From NCBI GenBank assembly GCA_037783545.1, contig JBBELK010001514.1, forward strand, positions 34,828 through 98,827: a DNA stretch of 64,000 nucleotides, written 5' to 3'. Under the pieces are notes generated by a model, which saw only the letters and a list, made by a program, of their open reading frames with translations, did no database searches and was not told the DNA's origin. Within the stretch, counting starts at the first letter, position 1. Each line of letters begins with the position of its first letter. This document shows positions 1-8,339 of this stretch, piece after piece. Made by a program: the position numbers and the translations under genes. This stretch comes from Henricia sp. BOLD:AAB3569 (taxonomy: Eukaryota > Echinodermata > Asteroidea > Spinulosida > Echinasteridae).

Positions 1-193
1 ATCCCAAACGTGTTGTGCAAATTTCAGCAATTTCCCGTTTAAACCGACAGAGTTATCGTCGAATCTAGCAAAAACTCCTTTTCGCACGAGCAGACGCCGC
101 TTTCGTGAAACCTTGCGGCTGAAACGGTCGCTATTTTGGAACTGAAGGAATTGGCAGACAAACTTCCAATTTTGCCTGCTAAAACAACTCTAT
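1..193 (+). repeat. Sat205 short variant (12-bp deletion), copy 1
   Basis: This unit lacks the 12 bp that carry the TGCCGGCA palindrome: AAAACTCC is followed directly by TTTTCGCACGAG. The same deletion occurs in the unit at 809-1001, four units downstream (offset 808 bp), which hints at a four-unit higher-order period. The two short units also carry private substitutions (GCGGCTG here, GCATTCG there). Confidence 0.85.
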
Positions 194-808
194 ATCCCAA
201 ACGTGTTGTGCAAATTTCAGCAATTTCCCGTTTAAACCGACAGAGTTATCGTCGAATCTAGCAAAAACTCCCTGCCGGCACAGTTTTCGCACGAGCAGAC
301 GCCGCTTTCGTGAAACCTTGCGTCTGAAACGGTCGCTATTTTGGAACTGAAGGAATTGGCACACAAACTTTCAATTATGCCTGCTAAAACAACTCTATAT
401 CCCAAACGTGTTGTGCAAATTTCAGCAATTTCCCGTTTAAACCGACAGAGTTATCGTCGAATCTAGCAAAAACTCCCTGCCGGCGCAGTTTTCGCACAAG
501 CAGACGCCGCTTTCGTGAAACCTTGCGTCTGAAACGGTCGCTATTTTGGAACTGAAGGAATTTGCAGACAAACTTCCAATTTCGCCTGCTAAAACAACTC
601 TATATCCCAAACGTGTTGTGCACATTTCAGCAATTTCACGTTTAAACCGACAGAGTTATCGTCGAATCTAGCAAAAACTCCCTGCCGGCACAGTTTTCGC
701 ACGAGCAGACGCCGCTTTCGTGAAACCTTGCGTCTGAAACGGTCGCTATTTTGGAACTGAAGGAATTGGCAGACAAACTTCCAATTTTGTATGCTAAAAC
801 AACTCTAT

Positions 809-1001
809 ATCCCAAACGTGTTGTGCAAATTTCAGCAATTTCCCGTTTAAACCGACAGAGTTATCGTCGAATCTAGCAAAAACTCCTTTTCGCACGAGCA
901 GACGCCGCATTCGTGAAACCTTGCGTCTGAAACGGTCGCTATTTTGGAACTGAAGGAATTGGCAGACAAACTTCCAATTTTGCCTGCTAAAACAACTCTA
1001 T
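809..1001 (+). repeat. Sat205 short variant (12-bp deletion), copy 2
   Basis: This 193-bp unit has the same 12-bp deletion as the unit at 1-193, with normal 205-bp units on both sides. Reuse of an identical deletion breakpoint suggests both descend from one deleted ancestor spread by unequal exchange or block duplication. Confidence 0.85.
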
Positions 1002-1461
1002 ATCCCAAACGTGTTGTGCAAATTTCAGCAATTTCCCGTTTAAACCGACAGAGTTATCGTCGAATCTAGCAAAAACTCCATGCAGGCACAGTTTTCGCAC
1101 GAGCAGACGCCGCTTTCGTGAAACCTTGCGTCTGAAACGGTCGCTATTTTGGAACTGAAGGAATTGGCAGACAAACTTCCAATTTTGCTTGCTAAAACAA
1201 CTCTATATCCCAAACGTGTTGTGCAAATTTCAGCAATTTCCCGTTTAAACCGACAGAGTTATCGTCGAATCTAGCAAAAACTCCCTGCCGGCACAGTTTT
1301 CGCACGAGCAGACGCCGCTTTCGTGAAACCTTGCGTCTGAAACGGTCGCTATTTTGGAACTGAAGGAATTGGCGGACAAACTTCCAATTTTGCCTGCTAA
1401 AACAACTCTATATCCCAAACGTGTTGTGCAAATTTCAGCAATTTCCCGTTTAAACTGACAG

Positions 1462-1655
1462 GCCCGTATTCTGAAGTCTGGTTTAGTTAAACTCGAGTTT
1501 AAATTTAAACTCGAGTTTAACTAAACTAGACTTAAACCTGAACTCCAGTCTAAGTCTGGTTTAAATCTTTTCCTGTTTCTGAAAGTCAGGTTTAACTAAA
1601 CTTGAGTCTAAGTCTAGTCTAACTGTTAAACCTTGGTTTAAAGTTAAACTCTGCT
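1462..1655. mobile_element. TTTAA-rich, inverted-repeat-rich block; possible MITE-like fragment
   Basis: Sat205 stops abruptly at GACAG and is replaced by GGCCCGTATTCTGAAG. The block then holds several copies of the motif AAGTC(T/A)(G/A)GTTTAA in both orientations (at about 1474, 1552, 1583 and 1610, and inverted at about 1522-1533), plus many TTAAAC/GTTTAA words. Such symmetric AT-rich structure is typical of short non-autonomous DNA elements or their ends. No matching second terminus, target-site duplication or transposase is visible, so this may be a solo or truncated end. The mobile-element assignment is an inference; the inverted-repeat structure is directly visible. Confidence 0.4.
1474..1533. 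repeat. 60-bp near-perfect palindrome
   Basis: Two 30-bp arms meet at 1503/1504 with no spacer. They are exact reverse complements except for one position (AAGTCTGG on the left against CTAGACTT on the right). Each arm contains AAACTCGAGTTT, itself a 12-bp palindrome with an XhoI site, so the structure is nested. It could extrude a cruciform or fold as a long hairpin. Confidence 0.95.
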
Positions 1656-1826
1656 TTATTTGGCATGGAGATCTACTGCACATGCTCAGTTGTACCAGGG
1701 TTGCATACATGTACATATTGCACATCCTCCACTTAGTGCACACTGCCTGCACAGCAAGTACTACAATAGCTCAGTGTACATGTACTATTGTCTTGTTTCC
1801 AGCAGTGAGGCTAAATTAAAACAAAA
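1656..1826 (+). other. Low-copy region upstream of the Myb/SANT-like frame
   Basis: This stretch is not part of either satellite. It has two TACATGTA palindromes (about 1706 and 1777), a CA/TG-rich segment, and a pyrimidine-rich tract ending TTGTTTCCAG at 1802. I see no convincing TATA box or start-site motif. It could be an intron end plus a short 5' UTR, or a promoter region; the polypyrimidine tract plus AG favours the intron reading. Short frames crossing it on both strands have no recognisable content. Confidence 0.4.
1786..1802 (+). promoter_or_regulatory. Candidate 3' splice site (polypyrimidine tract + AG)
   Basis: The tract ATTGTCTTGTTTCCAG ends with AG at 1801-1802 and is followed by CAGTGAGG, 24 bases before the ATG at 1827. 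It fits the metazoan acceptor consensus. Its use cannot be shown without transcript data. Confidence 0.3.
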
Positions 1827-2060
1827 ATGGCTGAAACCGACAAGAGGATGAAGAATAGAAATCCTCGTAGAGCCAATTGGGAGATGAACGAAAAACACTT
1901 TTTAATTGAGTTGGTTACAGCGTGTGTCGAGGTAATTGAAAGAAAAAAGAATGACTTTGAGTCGAATTCAGCCAATATGAATGCGTGGAACAAAGTGTGG
2001 AAACAATTCAGCGCTAGATACGGCCAAAGAAGAGAGCTAAGAGAGCTGAAGGAACAGTGA
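1827..2060 (+). pseudogene. Truncated Myb/SANT-like DNA-binding domain (Myb_DNA-bind_5-like) exon
   Basis: A 77-codon frame starts at an ATG in good Kozak context (A at -3, G at +4) and ends at a TGA formed where the sequence joins Sat273. After a basic N-terminus (residues 6-15), residues 16-77 follow the pattern of the Myb/SANT-like domain Myb_DNA-bind_5: a Trp (W18) at the start of helix 1, a Leu/Val-rich helix with FLIELV at 25-30, an ERKKND stretch at 38-43, W54 and W58 with F61 in the second helix, then RRELRELK at 68-75 where the recognition helix should follow. This family is common in animal genomes and in Harbinger-type transposon companion proteins, where it binds DNA. The domain is cut before its last helix (the usual length is near 80 residues plus further protein), so this is either a first coding exon whose intron now contains the satellite, or a gene fragment truncated by the satellite. 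The family call comes from pattern recognition, not a search. Confidence 0.55.
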
Positions 2061-2062
2061 GC
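2055..2062 (+). promoter_or_regulatory. Candidate 5' splice donor at the exon/satellite junction
   Basis: The sequence CA|GTGAGC at 2055-2062 matches the intron side of a donor (GTRAG) with a non-G last exon base. Its GT (2057-2058) lies just outside Sat273 and the following GAGC is the first satellite sequence, so the site straddles the junction. If used, it would give an exon of about 1803-2056 and place the satellite array inside an intron. This is an inference. Confidence 0.25.
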
Positions 2063-2120
2063 TCGGCTACGTGGTTATTCCCCTAACCGTGGCTGTTGGG
2101 ACACCCTGCGCCGCGCTGGT

Positions 2121-2145
2121 GTACATTTGTACGGCCGTTGACTCA
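2121..2145 (+). other. Per-monomer motifs: GTACATTTGTAC dyad and AP-1-type TGACTCA (first instance)
   Basis: At 2121-2132 GTACA-TT-TGTAC is a perfect inverted repeat with 5-bp arms. At 2139-2145 is TGACTCA, the classical AP-1/Gcn4 (TRE) heptamer. Both recur at the same phase in almost every monomer. One exception seen is near 7602, where TGACTCT replaces TGACTCA. Motif presence is direct; binding is not implied. Confidence 0.6.
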
Positions 2146-2197
2146 CCCCAGATTGTGACGGGAATTAGGTCAAAGTGTGTCCCAAATGCCGGCAAAT

Positions 2198-2220
2198 TTG
2201 GAAATCAAGGAATTTTCCAA
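2198..2220. repeat. Per-monomer 23-bp dyad TTGGAAA-N9-TTTCCAA (first instance)
   Basis: Seven-base arms TTGGAAA and TTTCCAA flank a 9-base spacer. The dyad lies at the same phase in almost every Sat273 monomer and inside the segment homologous to Sat205. It could be a hairpin or a dimeric protein site. Confidence 0.7.
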
Positions 2221-2331
2221 CCAACTTCAAATTTTGCATGCTCCAAACTGTATATATTCCGCACTTGTCATGCAAAATTGACATATTTTCGCTAGGAAAT
2301 GACGGAGAAATTTCAGAGTTTAGGGAAAACG

Positions 2332-5300
2332 GAGCTCGGCTGCGTGGTTATTCCCCTAACCGTGGCTGTTGGGACACCCTGCGCCGCGCTGGTGTACATT
2401 TGTACGGCCGTTGACTCACCCCATATTGTGACGGGAATTAGGTCAAAGTGTGTCCCAAATGCCGGCAAATTTGGAAATCAAGGAATTTTCCAACCAACTT
2501 CAAATTTTGCACGCTCCAAACTGTATATATTCCGCACTTGTCATGCAAAATTGACATATTTTCGCTAGGAAATGACGGAGAAATTTCAGAGTTTAGGGAA
2601 AACGGAGCTCGGCTGCGTGGTTATTCCCCTAACCGTGGCTGTTGGGACACCCTGCGCCGCGCTGGTGTACATTTGTACGGCCGTTGACTCACCCCAGATT
2701 GTGACGGGAATTAGGTCAAAGTGTGTCCCAAATGCCGGCAAATTTGGAAATCAAGGAATTTTCCAACCAACTTCAAATTTTGCATGCTCCAAACTGTATA
2801 TATCCCGCACTTTTCATGCAAAATTGACAGATTTTCGCTGGGAAATGACGGAGAAATTTCAGAGTTTAGGGAAAACGGAGCTCGGCTACGTGGTTATTCC
2901 CCTAACCGTGGCTGTTGGGACACCCTGCGCCGCGCTGGTGTACATTTGTACGGCCGTTGACTCACCCCAGATTGTGACGGGAATTAGGTCAAAGTGTGTC
3001 CCAAATGCCGGCAAATTTGGAAATCAAGGAATTTTCCAACCAACTTTAAATTTTGCATGCTCCAAACTGTATATATCCCGCACTTGTCATGCAAAATTGA
3101 CAGATTTTCGCTGGGAAATGACGGAGAAATTTCAGAGTTTAGGGAAAACGGAGCTCGGCTACGTGGTTATTCCCCTAACCGTGGCTGTTGGGACACCCTG
3201 CGCCGCGCTGGTGTACATTTGTACGGCCGTTGACTCACCCCAGATTGTGACGGGAATCAGGTCAAAGTGTGTCCCAAATGCCGGCAAATTTGGAAATCAA
3301 GGAATTTTCCAACCAACTTCACATTTTGCATGCTCCAAACTGTATATATTCCGCACTTGTCATGCAAAATTGACAGATTTCCGCTGGGAAATGACGGAGA
3401 AATTTCAGAGTTTAGGGAAAACGGAGCTCGGCTGCGTGGTTATTCCCCTAACCGTGGCTGTTGGGACACCCTGCACCGCGCTGGTGTACATTTGTACGGC
3501 CGTTGACTCACCCCAGATTGTGACGGGAATTAGGTCAAAGTGTGTCCCAAATGCCGGCAAATTTGAAAATCAAGGAATTTTCCAACCAACTTCAAATTTT
3601 GCATGCTCCAAACTGTATATATTCCGCACTTGTCATGCAAAATTGACATATTTTCGCTGGGAAATGACGGAGAAATTTCAGAGTTTAGGGAAAACGGAGC
3701 TCGGCTACGTGGTTATTCCCCTAACCGTGGCTGTTGGGACACCCTGCGCCGCGCTGGTGTACATTTGTACGGCCGTTGACTCACCCCAGATTGTGACGGG
3801 AATTAGGTCAAAGTGTGTCCCAAATGCCGGCAAATTTGGAAATCAAGGAATTTTCCAACCAACTTCAAATTTTGCATGCTCCAAACTGTATATATTCCGC
3901 ACTTGTCATGCAAAATTGACATATTTTCGCTAGGAAATGACGGAGAAATTTCAGAGTTTAGGGAAAACGGAGCTCGGCTGCGTGGTTATTCCCCTAACCG
4001 TGGCTGTTGGGACACCCTGCGCCGCGCTGGTGTACATTTGTACGGCCGTTGACTCACCCCATATTGTGACGGGAATTAGGTCAAAGTGTGTCCCAAATGC
4101 CGGCAAATTTGGAAATCAAGAAATTTTCCAACCAACTTCAAATTTTGCACGCTCCAAACTGTATATATTCCGCACTTGTCATGCAAAATTGACATATTTT
4201 CGCTAGGAAATGACGGAGAAATTTCAGAGTTTAGGGAAAACGGAGCTCGGCTGCGTGGTTATTCCCCTAACCGTGGCTGTTGGGACACCCTGCGCCGCGC
4301 TGGTGTACATTTGTACGGCCGTTGACTCACCCAGATTGTGACGGGAATTAGGTCAAAGTGTGTCCCAAATGCCGGCAAATTTGGAAATCAAGGAATTTTC
4401 CAACCAACTTCAAATTTTGCATGCTCCAAACTGTATATATCCCGCACTTTTCATGCAAAATTGACAGATTTTCGCTGGGAAATTACGGAGAAATTTCAGA
4501 GTTTAGGGAAAACGGAGCTCGGCTACGTGGTTATTCCCCTAACCGTGGCTGTTGGGACACCCTGCGCCGCGCTGGTGTACATTTGTACGGCCGTTGACTC
4601 ACCCCAGATTGTGACGGGAATTAGGTCAAAGTGTGTCCCAAATGCCGGCAAATTTGGAAATCAAGGAATTTTCCAACCAACTTTAAATTTTGCATGCTCC
4701 AAACTGTATATATCCCGCACTTGTCATGCAAAATTGACAGATTTTCGCTGGGAAATGACGGAGAAATTTCAGAGTTTAGGGAAAACGGAGCTCGGCTACG
4801 TGGTTATTCCCCTAACCGTGGCTGTTGGGACACCCTGCGCCGCGCTGGTGTACATTTGTACGGCCGTTGACTCACCCCATATTGTGACGGGAATCAGGTC
4901 AAAGTGTGTCCCAAATGCCGGCAAATTTGGAAATCAAGGAATTTTCCAACCAACTTCAAATTTTGCATGCTCCAAACTGTATATATTCCGCACTTGTCAT
5001 GCAAAATTGACAGATTTCCGCTGGGAAATGACGGAGAAATTTCAGAGTTTAGGGAAAACAGAGCTCGGCTGCGTGGTTATTCCCCTAACCGTGGCTGTTG
5101 GGGACACCCTGCACCGCGCTGGTGTACATTTGTACGGCCGTTGACTCACCCCAGATTGTGACGGGAATTAGGTCAAAGTGTGTCCCAAATGCCGGCAAAT
5201 TTGAAAATCAAGGAATTTTCCAACCAACTTCAAATTTTGCATGCTCCAAACTGTATATATTCCGCACTTGTCATGCAAAATTGACATATTTTCGCTGGGA

Positions 5301-5607
5301 AATGACGGAGAAATTTCAGAGTTTAGGGAAAACGGAGCTCGGCTACGTGGTTATTCCCCTAACCGTGGCTGTTGGGACACCCTGCGCCGCGCTGGTGTAC
5401 ATTTGTACGGCCGTTGACTCACCCCATATTGTGACGGGAATTAGGTCAAAGTGTGTCCCAAATGCCGGCAAATTTGGAAATCAAGGAATTTTCCAACCAA
5501 CTTCAAATTGTGCATGCTCCAAACTGTATATATCCCGCACTTGTCATGCAAAATTGACAGATGTTCGCTGGGAAATGACGGAGAAATTTCAGAGTTTAGG
5601 GAAAACG
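2332..5607 (+). repeat. 6-mer higher-order repeat, two copies (2332-3969, 3970-5607)
   Basis: Diagnostic variants recur at 1638 bp (6 x 273). CCCCATATTG with TGCACGCTCC and a CGCTAGG ending mark the first monomer of each copy. Others are CACTTTTCATGC in the second, ACTTTAAATT in the third, and CTGCACCGCG with TTTGAAAATC in the fifth. Copy 2 has a 1-bp loss near 4331 and a 1-bp gain near 5098, both in homopolymers. The copies differ at several positions, so this HOR is older than those further right. Confidence 0.85.
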
Positions 5608-8339
5608 GAGCTCGGCTACGTGGTTATTCCCCTAACCGTGGCTGTTGGGACACCCTGCGCCGCGCTGGTGTACATTTGTACGGCCGTTGACTCACCCCAG
5701 ATTGTGACGGGAATTAGGTCAAAGTGTGTCCCAAATGCCGGCAAATTTGGAAATCAAGGAATTTTCCAACCAACTTCAAATTTTGCATGCTCCAAACTGT
5801 ATATATCCCGCACTTGTCATGCAAAATTGACAGATTTTCGCTGGGAAATTACGGAGAAATTTCAGAGTTTAGGGAAAACGGAGCTCGGCTACGTGGTTAT
5901 TCCCCTAACCGTGGCTGTTGGGACACCCTGCGCCGCGCTGGTTTACATTTGTACGGCCGTTGACTCAGCCCAGATTGTGACGGAAATTAGGTCAAAGTGT
6001 GTCCCAAATGCCGGCAAATTTGGAAATCAAGGAATTTTCCAACCAACTTCTAATTTTGCATGCTCCAAACTGTATATATCCTGCACTTGTCATGCAAAAT
6101 TGACAGATTTTCGCTGGGAAATGACGGAGAAATGTCAGAGTTTAGGGAAAATGGAGCTCGGCTACGTGGTTATTTCCCTAACCGTGGCTGTTGGGACACA
6201 CTGCGCCGCGCTGGTGTACATTTGTACGGCCGTTGACTCACCCCAGATTGTGACGGGAATTAGGTCAAAGTGTGTCCCAAATGCCGGCAAATTTGGAAAT
6301 CAAGGAATTTTCCAACCAACTTCAAATTTTGCATGCTCCAAACTGTATATATTCCGCACTTGTCATGCAAAATTGACAGATTTTCGCTGGGAAATGACGG
6401 AGAAATTTCAGAGTTTAGGGAAAACGGAGCTAGGCTACGTGGTTATTCCCCTAACCGTGGCTGTTGGGACACCCTGCGCCGCGCTGGTGTACATTTGTAC
6501 GGCCGTTGACTCACCCCAGATTGTGACGGGAATTAGGTCAAAGTGTGTCCCAAATGCCGGCAAATTTGGAAATCAAGAAATTTTACAACCAACTTCAAAT
6601 TTTGCATGCTCCAAACTGTATATATCCCGCACTTGTCATGCAAAATTGACAGATGTTCGCTGGAAATGACGGAGAAATTTCAGAGTTTAGGGAAAACGGA
6701 GCTCGGCTACGTGGTTATTCCCCTAACCGTGGCTGTTGGGACACCCTGCGCCGCGCTGGTGTACATTTGTACGGCCGTTGACTCACCCCAGATTGTGACG
6801 GGAATTAGGTCAAAGTGTGTCCCAAATGCCGGCAAATTTGGAAATCAAGGAATTTTCCAACCAACTTCAAATTTTGCATGCTCCAAACTGTATATATTCC
6901 GCACTTGTCATGCAAAATTGACAGATTTTCGCTGGGAAATGACGGAGAAATTTCAGAGTTTAGGGAAAACGGAGCTAGGCTACGTGGTTATTCCCCTAAC
7001 CGTGGCTGTTGGGACACCCTGCGCCGCGCTGGTGTACATTTGTACGGCCGTTGACTCACCCCAGATTGTGACGGGAATTAGGTCAAAGTGTGTCCCAAAT
7101 GCCGGCAAATTTGGAAATCAAGGAATTTTCCAACCAACTTCAAATTTTGCATGCTCCAAACTGTATATATCCCGCACTTGTCATGCAAAATTGACAGATT
7201 TTCGCTGGGAAATGACGGAGAAATTTCAGAGTTTAGGGAAAACGGAGCTAGGCTACGTGGTTATTCCCCTAACCGTGGCTGTTGGGACACCCTGCGCCGC
7301 GCTGGTGTACATTTGTACGGCCGTTGACTCACCCCAGATTGTGACGGGAATTAGGTCAAAGTGTGTCCCAAATGCCGGCAAATTTGGAAATCAAGAAATT
7401 TTACAACCAACTTCAAATTTTGCATGCTCCAAACTGTATATATCCCGCACTTGTCATGCAAAATTGACAGATTTTCGCTGGGAAATGACGGATAAATTTC
7501 AGAGTTTAGGGAAAACGGAGCTCGGCTGCGTGGTTATTCCCCTAACCGTGGCTGTTGGGACACCCTGCGCCGCGCTGGTGTACATTTGTACGGCCGTTGA
7601 CTCTCCCCAGATTGTGACGGGAATTAGGTCAAAGTGTGTCCCAAATGCCGGCAAATTTGGAAATCAAGGAATTTTCCAACCAACTTCAAATTTTGCATGC
7701 TCCAAATAACTGTATATATCCCGCACTTGTCATGCAAAATTGACAGATTTTCGCTGGGAAATGACGGAGAAATTTCAGAGTTGAGGGAAAACGGAGCTCG
7801 GCTACGCGGTTATTCCCCTAACCGTGGCTGTTGGGACACCCTGCGCCGCGCTGGTTTACATTTGTACGGCCGTTGACTCACCCCAGATTGTGACGGAAAT
7901 TAGGTCAAAGTGTGTCCCAAATGCCGGCAAATTTGGAAATCAAGGAATTTTCCAACCAACTTCTAATTTTGCATGCTCCAAACTGTATATATCCTGCACT
8001 TGTCATGCAAAATTGACAGATTTTCGCTGGGAAATGACGGAGAAATGTCAGAGTTTAGGGAAAATGGAGCTCGGCTACGTGGTTATTCCCTTAACCGTGG
8101 CTGTTGGGACACCCTGCGCCGCGCTGGTGTACATTTGTACGGCCGTTGACTCACCCCAGATTGTGACGGGAATTAGGTCAAAGTGTGTCCCAAATGCCGG
8201 CAAATTTGGAAATCAAGGAATTTTCCAACCAACTTCAAATTTTGCGTTCTCCAAACTGTATATATCCCGCACTTGTCATGCAAAATTGACAGATTTTCGC
8301 TGGGAAATGACGGAGAAATTTCAGAGTTTAGGGAAAACG
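5608..8339 (+). repeat. Heterogeneous Sat273 segment with a 7-monomer echo
   Basis: A monomer with GGTTTACATT, GACGGAAATT, TCCTGCAC and AAAATGGAGC starts at 5881 and recurs at 7794, an offset of 1913 bp (seven monomers with net +2 bp). The interval includes a 1-bp loss near 6664 and a 3-bp gain (CCAAATAACTG) near 7706. No shorter clean period is visible. Confidence 0.65.

Larger units (their letters stand above)
1..1461 (+). repeat. Sat205 tandem satellite array (right end of an array entering the window)
   Basis: Head-to-tail units begin at 1, 194, 399, 604, 809, 1002, 1207 and 1412. Five of the seven complete units are 205 bp and two (1-193 and 809-1001) are 193 bp. The eighth unit stops at about 1461. 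Each unit starts with ATCCCAAACGTGTTGTGC, contains the palindromic TGCCGGCA box in the 205-bp form, and ends in a TTTTGGAACTGAAGGAATT core followed by an AACAACTCTAT tail. Units differ by only a few substitutions, so they were homogenised recently. Short reverse-strand frames in this block are repeat by-products. The array continues left of position 1, so its length is unknown. No known satellite name is recognised. Confidence 0.97.
2059..2331 (+). repeat. First Sat273 monomer, at the array edge
   Basis: This is the leftmost monomer, fused directly to the Myb/SANT-like frame. It is full length and close to consensus, with the CATATTTTCGCTAGG ending shared with the monomers that end near 2568, 3933 and 4206. 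Array-edge monomers are usually degenerate, so this sharp, non-degenerate edge is unusual and suggests a recent breakpoint or a misjoin. Confidence 0.8.

Noticed and set aside
179..625. Reverse-strand 61-62 codon frames in the left array
   Set aside because: They are two positions of the same Sat205 sequence and carry no domain or conserved feature.
1561..1993. Short frames on the reverse strand and at 1660-1851 on the forward strand
   Set aside because: They cross the palindromic block or lie opposite the Myb/SANT-like frame and have no recognisable content.
2250..2262. CTGTATATAT as a TATA box giving each monomer a promoter
   Set aside because: The AT run alone is weak evidence. It is equally part of the core shared with Sat205 and no initiator or downstream element is evident.
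2270..2330. CENP-B-box-like sequence around TTTTCGCTGGGAAATGACGG
   Set aside because: TTCG and CGG are present, but the spacing and the required central A do not fit NTTCGNNNNANNCGGGN. The TTTCGTTCTGAAATGACGG variant is also off by one. The Sat205 TTTCGTGAAACC matches only the first half.
2175..2414. 79-codon frame with a CPKC motif in nearly every monomer, as a possible zinc-binding small protein
   Set aside because: It is a second phase of the same satellite, overlapping the longer frame. A single CxxC without a partner pair is not a zinc ribbon, and its recurrence is due to the 273-bp repeat.
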